Positions 54,120 to 64,000 of a DNA stretch of 64,000 nucleotides are shown here, piece after piece. Below the pieces are notes generated by a model. That model did not search any database. It had not been told where the DNA came from and saw only the letters and a list, made by a program, of their open reading frames with translations. The stretch covers positions 27,501,141 to 27,565,140 of the forward strand of contig NC_090759.1 of the NCBI RefSeq assembly GCF_036898095.1, written 5' to 3'. The first letter of the stretch is position 1; each line of letters opens with the position of its first letter. The position numbers and the translations under genes are program-made. The stretch comes from Palaemon carinicauda. Taxonomy: Eukaryota; Arthropoda; Malacostraca; Decapoda; Palaemonidae.

Positions 54120-54720
54120 TTCTCCAAATCTTTGGGATTTAGTAGGAATTGAATAGCAACAGGAGCCATACATTTGGTTTGTCTATGAAATGTAAGATCA
54201 TTTCTGTTATGTTATCTAGGCTGGCCACTTTCCCAGATTTGAAATTTTTCATGGTAGCAGTAATTTCTTCTAAGGTGAACAGTTGGAAGTTGTCACTGTC
54301 TCTCATGATTAGGATATGGTCCTTTCCTGCCTCATTTTCTTTGTTGTGAGGCTTGCTGTTCAGCAGCAGTTGGTGTGGTACTTGGTTGTGGGTTACGGCA
54401 GCTAATTTAGGTAGGGGGGCCTTTTTTTCCCAGTTCACTTGATCGATGGTTGCCCAGGTTTTTTTTTTTCTGTTACGGGTCATTTCTATGAAAGTTGTGA
54501 CTGTGCCAGCGTTCTTTTTTATTTTGCTGATCGAGACCAGAAGGCCTCACTAAGTTCCACGATACTTTCACCAAAGGGATCCCCAAAGGTATCTTCGTTA
54601 TATGCCTGGATGTTCTTTGTGTACTGCTCTTTTGTATGTTCGAGACCTGCAATGTAGTTCTTCTTGCCGCCTCTAGGGATGTTTCTTTGACACTTCAAAA
54701 ACTAGTGATTAAAAATTCAT
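54120..54720 (-). mobile_element. Decayed LINE RT, N-terminal part
   Basis: The minus-strand frame at 54483-54139 includes FTLEEITATMKNFKSGKVAS followed by LDNITEMIL. This matches the RT pattern F-(x)-x-E-(V/I)-x-x-x-(I/M)-K-x-x-K-x-G-K-(A/V)-x-x-x-D-x-I. Confidence 0.68.
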
Positions 54721-55059
54721 TGTAGTACTTTGTAGTGCTGGCAAACTTAAGGAGGATTTTAATGTGCTAATAAAGTCAAATAGATAAATAATAGGGCAGT
54801 GAAAATGCAAAGTTAAAATTAAATAAATTTAATTTCTGGGACTGCAATAGAAGGTTTTCTTTACAGTGAAAAAAAATTTGAAAAAATACTTTACCTGAAA
54901 AGTACATCACCAACAAATAAGTCCATTAAAAGGAAAGGCAAGGACTAGAACAGAACACTGAATGTATTCAGCATACAATTGAATGATAGTTAATAACGTA
55001 AGTCAGCAGTAACTGAGCTTTGATTGAAAACTGGGAACGCATGGGTCAAATCACAAAAT

Positions 55060-56161
55060 AAATGTACAAAAGTGATAACTTTTATTCAGATTTGTATTCT
55101 AAAGAATGACCTTTTTAAAAACTAATGTGTACAGTATATTATATATCACCAGCAATAACAGACATACATTACCTTCAATTCATCCACACTAGCATAAACA
55201 TACTAAATGTACACTACAAAAGCAACTAATCCTTTTTATTACTGTATTTATCAATACAGTATATAATACAATAAAATAAATGCATCTGTCTAAAATAAAC
55301 ATGAGTATTTAACATCAGTAGTCCCTTAAAAGTTGTTTACATAATAAATAATCTTATGGCCCTAAAATAATAAGTAAAACTTAACCAATATCTGATTATA
55401 AAGAAAATAAATTGTTTCATCTGTACACTACAATCTATGTTTAAAGCTTAACAGTACCAATGAAATATAAAATTTTAAACTAAACAAATATTTGGACACC
55501 TTAACCACCTGACAGCAAGTATATTTCTAAGATGCTATCAGCAGTTCCACTGACCATATCTATAACCACACATGTATTTCATAATGTGTAAGCAGACTGT
55601 CAATACCATTCATATATATTCATTATCAATTTGCAATTTTTTTTTGCTAAATACTGCTTGGGACAAACTTACCATATATTTGATTTGAGGTGACGCCAGC
55701 AAAACAAATTCTACAGTATATATATATTTAAAGCTTGTTATATCTTTGACTAGAGGAAACCTCTCCTTCTCACTCTTGTGTGGTAATGCTCATCACAATG
55801 AACGATACAGTCTTAAATGAAATGATCAGATGGATCAACACAAAAAATGACATACATTGACCCTATACTGCATAAAAACTAGTCTACACCTGTCATAAAT
55901 ATGTATATACTTTACAATACTTTTATACCATTGCTTTCATGTCATTACTCATGGAAACATGCAAATATCTTAATGTATGGCTAACCTGTTGTGCTACATG
56001 ACTAAGCTAATCTATACTAGCCTACAATATCAATATAACCAGTAGTTGTTAATGATTTTCAGATCTAAAGTCATCGTGAAGTTTCCAATAACTATCCTTT
56101 TTAAGACCAAACACTTCCAATAATCCACATTTAATCTTACTGTATAGTTGAATGAATGCTC
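55060..56161 (-). other. Probable 3'UTR of the minus-strand gene
   Basis: About 1.1 kb of AT-rich DNA without coding potential follows the stop codon on the minus strand. A minus-strand AATAAA (TTTATT at 55081-55086) sits at its far end, a suitable place for cleavage near 55060. Confidence 0.5.
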
Positions 56162-56260
56162 TTACGGATGAGGTGACCATCCATTGCTGGCAATCTGAGA
56201 TCCTTCTAGAAGGAATTGTTGTACTCCTGGATCATCAACTGTGTGTAGAGGAAACTCCTC
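56162..56260 (-). CDS. Last coding exon of an unidentified minus-strand gene
   Basis: On the minus strand the acceptor atgtctttgcag leads into 32 codons and TAA. The peptide begins EEFPLHTVDDPGVQQF and ends SNGWSPHP. It has balanced, non-repetitive composition in otherwise AT-rich DNA. It starts in phase 0, matching the phase-0 end of the exon at 63578-63697. I do not recognise the family. The C-terminal position follows from the stop codon and the long AT-rich downstream segment with a polyadenylation signal. Confidence 0.7.
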   Translation of the reverse strand, partial: EEFPLHTVDDPGVQQFLLEGSQIASNGWSPHP

Positions 56261-57699
56261 CTGCAAAGACATAGTTCCTTTCAAAATTTGTAAAGTAGCC
56301 CTCAGCTTGTCAAATCTGATCTTCAAATAGAGTAGAAAAAATATAGCATAACCTCTATTTGAATATTAAAGTGATATCCCAAAGGAACAACATTTTCGTC
56401 TAAATCAGCTCAAGCTAACAGATATATGCATATCATTCAATAGATTTTTTTTCCACAAATTACATAAATTCTAAAACTACAAATGAAAAATACATCATAA
56501 TGAATGTACTGTAGTTAGGTAGAAAAATTCCTATACATAATATTGAATATTTCTGGCCTTAATTTTCTTAAAAATTAATTTTGGGTGTTCTCAGAATTAT
56601 TACATATCTTAGAGCTAATACTGGTGAGATTGGTTAAGTGTAAATGTGACTAATTGAAAAGACAACATATCTACACCAGGCCTTGAAAATTCACTTCACA
56701 GTACTGTATCAGTCTCTTGAATATGGCTCCTCTAAAAGAACTCTTGAAGCAATCATTCTCATATAACTAATACTGTACAGTTATGGGGCTTGATAGAAAA
56801 GATTAAAAGAATAAAGTAGAATAGTACATACAGTTATGTTAGAGGGAAGAACGGGATGATACGGTTGGTTATACTGTACTGGTGAATTTTGAAACCCTTG
56901 TGTAATATTTATCATTTATGTTCAATAGTTGATATACAATTGTCAAGTGTTCCCTACGATATGTTAAATGACTCTTGATACACTATTGTTTATCTGTCAG
57001 TATGTTAAGAATTTATTTTATTTTTTTATGGAAGGTCATTTAGCACTGAGTTGTAACTGGGTGTAACAAAGAAGTAAATGTTAGGAGGTTGAACGTAAAG
57101 ATGGAATTTTGATATGCTCTTAAGTATGATTGGAAAATAAATTGCCCAAAACAAATATCTAGTTGCAGAGAATGGACCTTGAACAGACAGACAGAGGAAT
57201 CTCTTAGTCCATCAATGGTAAAAGGCACACACTGCCACATATGATAACGTTGGAAAACTTCAGCTAGTAATTATAGTAATTATGCTCCATCAATAGACAG
57301 TTATTCGATATCGAGGTGTGACAGTCATTCTAGTATATGTGCAGTCTCATTCCATTCCTGAAAGTGTATGCTGCCATTGGAGTACAGAAAATAATTTTTT
57401 GAAAATGCTTCCACAAAAGTCTTTGTAGTTTGCTATGCACAGATGTGACAAAGCCCTCTTTGCGAGGTGAAGAGTAGCAAGAAATATTCACCCTCTTTAC
57501 GAGCAGAAGTGTAGCAGGAAATACATCTATAAAGGTACAGTATTACAATCCAGATGTGTGGTAAATGTTTGGAATATATTTTAAAGATAAAATGCTATTA
57601 TTCTTAGAAAAAACAAAAATATCTCTGATATCGTCTTGTGTTTGTTAATCCACAGGTCATGTTTTGGTGACCAGAATATTGCTGCGAGATGCTGGGTAA

Positions 57700-58085
57700 T
57701 GGTTCTTACAATATTGACAACTTCAAATAGAGAGACTGATGTATTCTGGTTATAGTCTTTCAGCCAACATACTGATAGTTCGGCATTCCACAGCACTTCT
57801 GTATGCAAATTTGGTACGTTCTACGGTAGTTCCTACTAATTTATCAAATTTATCGCTCATTAGGATGCTAGCAGGGGAGGGGCCTGAGGGGAGTGATAAA
57901 TTAGGGGCGAGGTTAAAAGCCTTCCTCTTCAATACCTATGAAAAATAACAGGTGGGGACGTCGGGTATTTGTCTCGCAGCCATTTATAATTAAATCTTCT
58001 AAAAGCGGGCGGGACTTTCCTACCGTAGGCACTGTAAGTATGTGCCCTTTTAGTGTGCTGCTATCTCATGGTATAATATCCTGAA
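57700..58085 (+). other. Unassigned intronic DNA
   Basis: Less AT-rich than its flanks (aggggaggggcctgagggga, gcgggcgggactttcc). It carries a short frame (57739-57948) without recognisable features. Possibly a transposon terminus; no second copy in the window. Confidence 0.25.
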
Positions 58086-58481
58086 TTGGATGGCATTAGT
58101 GGTGTTTCTGGAAAGGGCATCTGCGATGTTGCTGGAAGAGCCCTTCATACATCTGATGATTCAGGAGTACAGTACATGGCAACCGCCAACAATTGCCTTT
58201 TTTATGAAGCTGTAAATCAAAGGCTGATGGTACGTTTGTACCAAGAACTATTATCCTTCGAGCATATGCCAGAAATACCGAACAGCACAGTGGACCTGCC
58301 GATAGTTCTCTGTCGACAATGGAGTATTTCTATTTTGCTGAAAGATGCTAGTGGTCAGTGGCTGTTGTTTGTATCTTGCTCGAGTACTGCCCCCATTGCT
58401 GTGCTACTTGCATCAGTGGTCCAGTGTAAGGAAGCTCATGGAGACAGAGGAAATACTGTACTAGCATTGCAGCAGAGCTAA
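58086..58481 (+). other. 131-codon open frame, unassigned
   Basis: MDGISGVSGKGICDVAGRAL is the start, with mixed residue composition including Cys and Trp. I do not recognise it. It lies on the strand opposite to the host gene, inside an intron among transposon remains, with no splice or polyadenylation signal I could tie to it, so a transposon piece is more likely than a gene. Confidence 0.2.
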
Positions 58482-58859
58482 GGGGTTTTTTGGCTTCTTG
58501 AAATTCTGTTTCTAGCTTTCTCTGACCAACAAGTTTTGTTTTTTCAAGCAATCAAATAAGGGAGACGTGATTCAACAGTGATAATAATTGATCATGACAG
58601 CAAACTCTTGCTGTGCTTTAAATTAATATATCCTGGCCTTTGGGAAATTAGCAACAGCTTAGACCTTTGTCAGGATGAGTTTAACATCATATTTTACTCC
58701 TATTCTCACTCATCTTATCGGATAATAGACCCGCTTTCTCAAAGCTCAAGGACTTGCTTCACATTCTTGATGTGGTTCATAAATTAATTAGGGTTGAAAA
58801 TCTCTCTCTCTCTTTTTTTTGGCAAATAGAAAGAAAGATAAGAAGAGCAGTACATTCAG

Positions 58860-58975
58860 CCCTCGTTAATTGCGGCTTTTTGATTCGCGGTTTTGGTTTT
58901 TCGCGCATTAGAACAACGTGCCACTACCTATCTCTACACCCTGCTGGTCCTAGATCTCTCTGTACAGTGTATATC
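58860..58975 (+). mobile_element. Possible MITE fragment
   Basis: tacattcagccctcgttaattgcgg resembles the end of the MITE at 48109 in its ccctcg and cgcgg words, and cgcggttttggtttttcgcgc follows. No opposite terminus was found. Confidence 0.35.
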
Positions 58976-59034
58976 CAGAGAGAGAGAGAGAGAGAGAGAG
59001 AGACTCTCTCTGACTGACTGACTGACTGCTCACG

Positions 59035-59368
59035 CCTTCATTCAGTTAGTTCTTTATACAGTTAACTCTGATAGTCGTCTTTCCATCATAAGGCTCAAGA
59101 ACTATAATATTCTAGAAGTTTTATTCCAGCGGAGACCAAATTGTGAAATGATCTTCCTGATCAGGGAGTTGAATCGATGAAAGTTCAAACACAGCGAATT
59201 TCTTTATGTTGTACAGCCTGACCCTCAATAGTTTTATGTTGAACAGACTAACACAAGCTTCTCTTCATAGTTTATATATGACAACAATTTTAATGTTATT
59301 TCCTTTCCTTGCTGGGCTATTTTTTCCTGTTGGGGTCCAACTAGCGTTGACGCTTAGCTAATAATAAT
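59035..59368 (+). mobile_element. LINE 3' end, same family as 53420
   Basis: ccatcataaggctcaagaac...agaagttttattccagcg matches the 53.5 kb copy with frameshifts, then the core ttcctttccttgctgggc and a short AAT tail. Confidence 0.68.
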
Positions 59369-59829
59369 CCCGTTTCTTAGGTCTGATTTGTAGCCATCTT
59401 GCAGTTCATGTAAAATTGTTAGTTTTCCCTTGCTACTTCAAGTTAGCAATTTTAATGGTTCAGTGCCATTTTCTTTATTCCAATTTTAATGCTGCTGCTC
59501 TTCATGGTAATATCTGACTGTACTGGAGAACAACTGACTTTTTGAGCTCAAGGGTTTAACGCTTAAACGTTTGACCTGTGTGTAGACATTGGGTTTCAGC
59601 TTTGCCCGGTGAACGAGTAAAGACAAATTATTTGAGGAATCAGCAGAAATTGTTCATTTCATACAAATGGAAAACTCCTCCATAATAGTGATAAACTAAG
59701 ACAACAGCTTATTAGGTGAAAACTTGGTACATAAATGTACTTTAACAACAGAGGCAACTATACCTTCCTAATCATGTTCTAAATACTATTAACAAAAAAA
59801 GACTAAACAAAATCAAGAAATAAAGGTTA

Positions 59830-61610
59830 AGCTAAAGAGTTGTTATAAGAAAACAGGATAAGCTCTAGGGTATGAACATGTAAGGCTTTTCTTCTACACC
59901 CAACAGGACATCCTCTGTAACTTCCTGAGTTACCCTGTCTAGTGCATATGGAGGACTGGACCTCTGTCACCAAGAGTCCACAGCACAGAACGAAGGTGTA
60001 ACCTACCATGTGGGACAAGACATTCTAAGGAAGACAGATGTCTGAGCAGCCTTTGCCTGTGCTTAGCTGTGAGGGATTCTCATGTCAAGAAGGATGTTGC
60101 TACCTTTTTCAACATTTGTAGCATGTCCTGTGATGGGAAAACTCAGCCTTGGACCTTGTCTATGCTCATCCCAAAGTAGAGAAAGTTCTGACATGGAGTA
60201 AGAACGGATTTCTTAGGATTTATCCGGATTCCCAGATCTTGAAAAAATTCAAATAGGAGATCCCAGTGGAGCCAATCGTCATGATATCAAAATACAGTAG
60301 TCTTATTCCCATTACGTGAGCCAAGGCTGAAACCAGCGTGAACACTTGAAGGGCTGTGGATAGTCCGAAACAGATTACTCAAAAATGAAACCTTCTCATG
60401 ACTAGGACAAACCAAAGGTATTTCTTTTATTTCCTGTAGATTGGTATTTGGAAATTTAAGTCCTTCAGGTCTACGGACAGAGGACCGTTTGAGGTCCCAA
60501 TCTTGAACTTTGTTTTCAGAACTAAGTCGTTCAGGTGGGACATGTCGATGACTGGTCTCCAACCTCCCGATAGCTTCTGTACAAGGGGAATAGGTTGCTG
60601 TAAAAACCCAGAAAAGTCACGACCTCCTTGACTGCTTTTATGACTATCATTCTCTTGACCTCCTCCCGAAGGAGGTCTCTGAAGGAGCTTCTAGAATACA
60701 AGAGGCTAATCAACGCTGGAGTGAAAGGAGGATGAGAGTTGGTGAACGAGAGGCAGTATGAGATGTGAAAGATCTCTCCTGTCCAAGGTTCTGCCCCGTG
60801 GACTTGCTACCTTGTCCATCGACTTGACAGACATCCCAGCATAGGTGGTGACATAGGGGAATTGCCACCTCCGTGGTACTCTTCTGCCCATCCTCGTCTG
60901 CCTTGATGTATGCGGAGAAAGGGCAGGCCCTGCTCAGTCAATGTCAGTCTGTCTCACTCTCTTAAGCGGCTGCCTTAGGAGTTAGTTGTAACGTTTAGCA
61001 GGTATTGTAGGAGGCTGCTTGAAGGTGGTAGCTCTCTTGAAGAAGGAAGCTCAACTCACCTTCTCCCACTTTCCACTACTGCATACACTTCGTCCGCATT
61101 TTGGTACCAATTGGTAGGCATACTGGTGTACCAAAAACTCAACTGCCCTTGCACCCGAAAACACAAGCTCATATTGTTTGAATATCTTATGATCCTCAAG
61201 ATTCTCAGATACTGAAATATGAGAGCATTCTGGGTCCGTGGTCGATCCAAGAGGAACCTTGTAAAGCTGACATTGCTGCTGCCTACATGTTCATGGCCTC
61301 CAAGGCCAAGAAAATTGATGGAGGTTTTGAGAGCCTTTCTGCTGATCCCCCTGGGGTCAGGGTCTAAGGGAAGAGGGAAAAGATGGTCTCCCTTTACCAT
61401 GTAGAATTTCCTGTTGAAAAACACAGGTGGAATAAGCTCCGAAAAGTGGGTCGCTCGCAGGGAGCCTTTAGTGGCAAACACATGCACTTCCAATTTCTAG
61501 ATAGTCTTAGTTGGCTGAGTGCTGTCAGATCCATATCACCAGTGGCTACTGGTTGGTGGATGTCAGAACCTCTATAATTCCTCACTGGCCATTTCCAGCT
61601 TTCACCTGAA
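59830..61610 (-). mobile_element. Second DIRS-like element copy, minus strand, decayed
   Basis: On the minus strand: VQKLSGGWRPVIDMSHLND (60600-60540), FKIGTSNGPLSVDLKDL (60505-60460), LSTALQVFTLVSALAHVMGI (60360-60300), then an RT-thumb-like RHLSSLE-LVPHGRLHLRS segment in a shifted frame near 60000. These are DIRS RT blocks. Upstream (61493-61056) a 145-residue frame may be the pre-RT part. Many stops are present. Confidence 0.72.
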
Positions 61611-62214
61611 TCTTACCCCTACTAAAGGACGAAGGTTTGTATTCACATTGAAATAATTACCATTTTAGGTTGCTTGAATACTTTTGCCAACATTTTCCTA
61701 AATCTTTCCAGATATCTGAAAATATCCGAGATAAAATCTAAATAAGTCATCGATCACGAGTGACGTACAGTACTGTAAAGAATCAAAACTTATTGCCTAA
61801 AAAAAGAGAAAAATATAAAATAAAAGAAAAAAATAAGACTAAATAAAATTATACAAGCAAAATTGAAGAATTAGTCATAAAAGCACTAGACTTGGTTAGA
61901 ATTTTGCAACATTATTTAAACACTTGGGTGACAAATGTTTATCTATCTACCAAGGTACAGTACTTACCCTAATTTCGGGGGGTAGCCGACAAATTATTTT
62001 TTCAACAGAAGGGGAACTTTTTTTTCTCTTAGCACCTCCCAGCCTGACGAGGGATTCAGCCGAGTTTGGCTAGTACTCCTAGGGTGCCACAGCCCACCCT
62101 CCCCTGTTATCCCCCACAAATGAAGCTTCATATGCTGAATCCACCACTGCTGCTACCTCAGCAATCACCAAGGCAACCAGAGGTAGCAGCAGGGCCTATC
62201 AGAACTGGATCACA

Positions 62215-63440
62215 ATTGCTTGCCTTTCATTTCTATTTTTAGCATGCTCTTCTGCCTCTCTTACATCTATCCTCCTATCACCTAGCTTTCTCCACTCCAT
62301 CCATCCACCCAAACCTTGGCCTTCCTCTTGTTCATCTCTCATCAACTCTTGCATTCATCACCTTCTTCAGCAGACGGCCATTTCCCATTCTCACTACATG
62401 GGCAAATCATCTCAACACATTCATATATACTCTAGCAGCTAATTCATTTCTTACACCCATTCTCACACTCACTACTTCATTCCTACCAGCCACATTTGAT
62501 TTATATCTCTCCATCACTTTCATTCCCCACAACTCTGATCCATACATCACAGTTGGTACAATCACTTCCTCATACAAAACTTTCTACATTCATTCCTGAC
62601 CCTCTATTTTTTACCACTCCCCTTCACTGCCCCTAACATTACATTCTTCATTCACTCTCTAACGTACATCTGCTTTCACTCCAACATTTGCAGCAACAAA
62701 AGATTCTTAGTACTTTAACTGATCTACTTCCTCAAGTCACCCTGCATTCAACATGACTTTCAACCTAGCACCACCCTCCATTTTCGTGCATCTTATAATC
62801 TTACTCACATTAACTCTCGACTTCCTTCTCTCACACACCCTCCAAAATTTTGTCACTAATCAACCCAGCTTCTCCTCCAAATTTGCAATAAATACTGTAT
62901 CATCCGCAAACAACAACTGATTCTCCTCATTCATGATCACTCATCAATCAATTTCAATCCTCAACCAAGCACACGAACATTCCCCTCTCCATCAACAAAC
63001 AAATTGAACAATCATGGCAGCATCACACATCCCTGTCAGTCCCACTCTCCTTAGAAACCACTCACTCCATTCATTTCCTATCCTAACACACACTTTACTC
63101 CCTATGTATAAACTCTACTCTGCTTACATACTTCTTTTGTTACAACTAATTTTCCTTCCACCAAAAAATTATCAGACATACCGTTAGCCATACCCCTAAA
63201 TACGTGCACATCTTTCAATCTTCCAAACATTCTTTTAGTTATCAACACATATTCCATTAACGCCCTTTCTACCACTCTTCTATTTGCCACTCTTACCCAT
63301 GTATACTTGTTTTTATCTTCTTTTTGAAAAAGCTAGAACTCATCACCATCTCTTGCTCAACACACATATCTACCAGTCTCTCACCACTCTCATTTTCACC
63401 TGGTATGCCATACTTCCCAATGACACCTTCTACCTCTCCA
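62215..63440 (-). mobile_element. LINE reverse transcriptase with FADD motif, decayed
   Basis: On the minus strand pieces read in order: MEYVLITKRMFGRLKDVHVF and GMSDNFLVEGKLVV (63290-63130), NQLLFADDT with the FADD box at 62899-62910, VCERRKSRVNVSK, FVxGSDCTNCDVWIRVVGNE-type residues near 62560, and ECVEMICPCSENGK near 62390. FADD corresponds to the catalytic (F/Y)xDD of RTs. Stops and frameshifts are present, so it is not active. Confidence 0.75.
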
Positions 63441-63577
63441 GCACCTTTAGCAAACAATAATAATAATAATAATAATACATTACATTGAATTTTTACTGAT
63501 TAATTTCAATCTTTAACAAGATTCTTCTTAAGGGAAATATTATATGCCATAAAACCACAATATCAACACTACAGTAC

Positions 63578-63697
63578 CTGAGAAATGCTATTCCATGTTC
63601 TTGCAAGAGTTGTAATGAAACTCTGCAGCTGGCCCCCTGACCTGAAGTAAAGAGCCCAGTCACCGGAAATCTCCCCAGCTTCACTGCATTCAAACTC
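63578..63697 (-). CDS. Penultimate exon of the same minus-strand gene
   Basis: On the minus strand the acceptor cgtgttttgcag precedes exactly 40 codons, followed by CAG|GTACTG. The peptide starts EFECSEAGEISGDWALYFRS and ends LARTWNSISQ. Composition and splice signals are those of a conserved exon, not a transposon: no stops, mixed hydrophobic and polar residues, Trp and Cys. Both ends are phase 0 if the preceding exon, outside the window, also ends in phase 0. The product is not recognised. Together with 56162-56260 it gives the last 72 residues of the protein. Confidence 0.72.
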
Positions 63698-64000
63698 CTG
63701 CAAAACACGTTTCTTGTAACTTAAATCATAATATAGCAAATGCAAACATCAATGTGTTCATTTTCAGTCTTAGTGAAAAACTCTTCTTCCTATGGCTTTA
63801 CTTTCATGTAAAAACAAAATTGCCCACTGCATTCAGCAGTAAAAAAATATATAAGCACAGATTTTCTGGAATTAAATGGTTTGGGACATCTAAATCTGGG
63901 CACAATTATGAAAAAAAAAAAAATTAAATAACCTGATTAGTAGTTTTTTTTATATCAAACACGTATTTTAGTTTGCCAGACATTTAAATTATCGCTGCAT

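Larger units (their letters stand above)
56261..63577 (-). other. Intron of the minus-strand gene (7.3 kb)
   Basis: It begins GTACTG and ends TTTGCAG on the minus strand. It contains a LINE reverse transcriptase copy (62215-63440), a DIRS-like copy (59830-61610), a plus-strand LINE 3' end (59035-59368) and unassigned DNA. 56262-57700 and 61620-62200 show nothing recognisable. Confidence 0.6.

Overview
This window reads as nuclear genomic DNA of an invertebrate, most probably a decapod crustacean. The reasons are very dense (CT)n, (AT)n and (AAT)n microsatellites, many decayed LINE, SINE and DIRS-like copies, GT-AG introns and AT-rich introns and 3'UTRs. The taxon is an inference from repeat style. 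No rRNA gene, functional tRNA gene, CRISPR array or prokaryotic operon was seen. A 500-base N gap lies at 2266-2765.

Layout: 1-11.4 kb is repeat DNA. It holds the left copy of a ~2 kb segmental duplication with an alternating minisatellite, a 34-bp-type minisatellite, and minus-strand LINE pieces. From ~11.46 to 40.69 kb a plus-strand gene can be assembled: ten exons supported by phase and splice sites, plus a candidate first exon. Its product is a divergent AAA ATPase of the VPS4/katanin (meiotic) clade, about 982 residues. It has a good Walker A motif, but the Walker B glutamate, sensor-1 asparagine, Arg-finger cluster and pore-loop aromatic are all altered. A ~570-residue serine/acid-rich linker separates the small AAA domain from a VPS4-like C-terminal helix. 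Its 17.5 kb second intron carries the right copy of the duplication, an inverted pair of tRNA-derived SINEs and several LINE fragments.

41.8-46 kb is intergenic, with one LINE fragment. 46.3-53.4 kb is a decayed plus-strand DIRS-like retrotransposon (reverse transcriptase, RNase H, tyrosine recombinase), apparently interrupted by a ~0.8 kb MITE and by a 5' fragment of a Tigger/pogo DNA transposon, and followed by a ~60-bp inverted repeat. 54.1-54.7 kb is a minus-strand LINE fragment.

55.06-63.7 kb carries the 3' end of a minus-strand gene: two phase-compatible coding exons (63697-63578 and 56260-56162) and a ~1.1 kb 3'UTR. The intron between them contains a second, minus-strand DIRS-like copy and a LINE reverse transcriptase with an FADD motif. 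The two host genes converge, and the repeat-rich 41.8-55 kb block lies between their 3' ends. No functional link between them is visible.

All coordinates, translations and family calls come from reading the sequence by eye. No database search, repeat masker or splice predictor was run.
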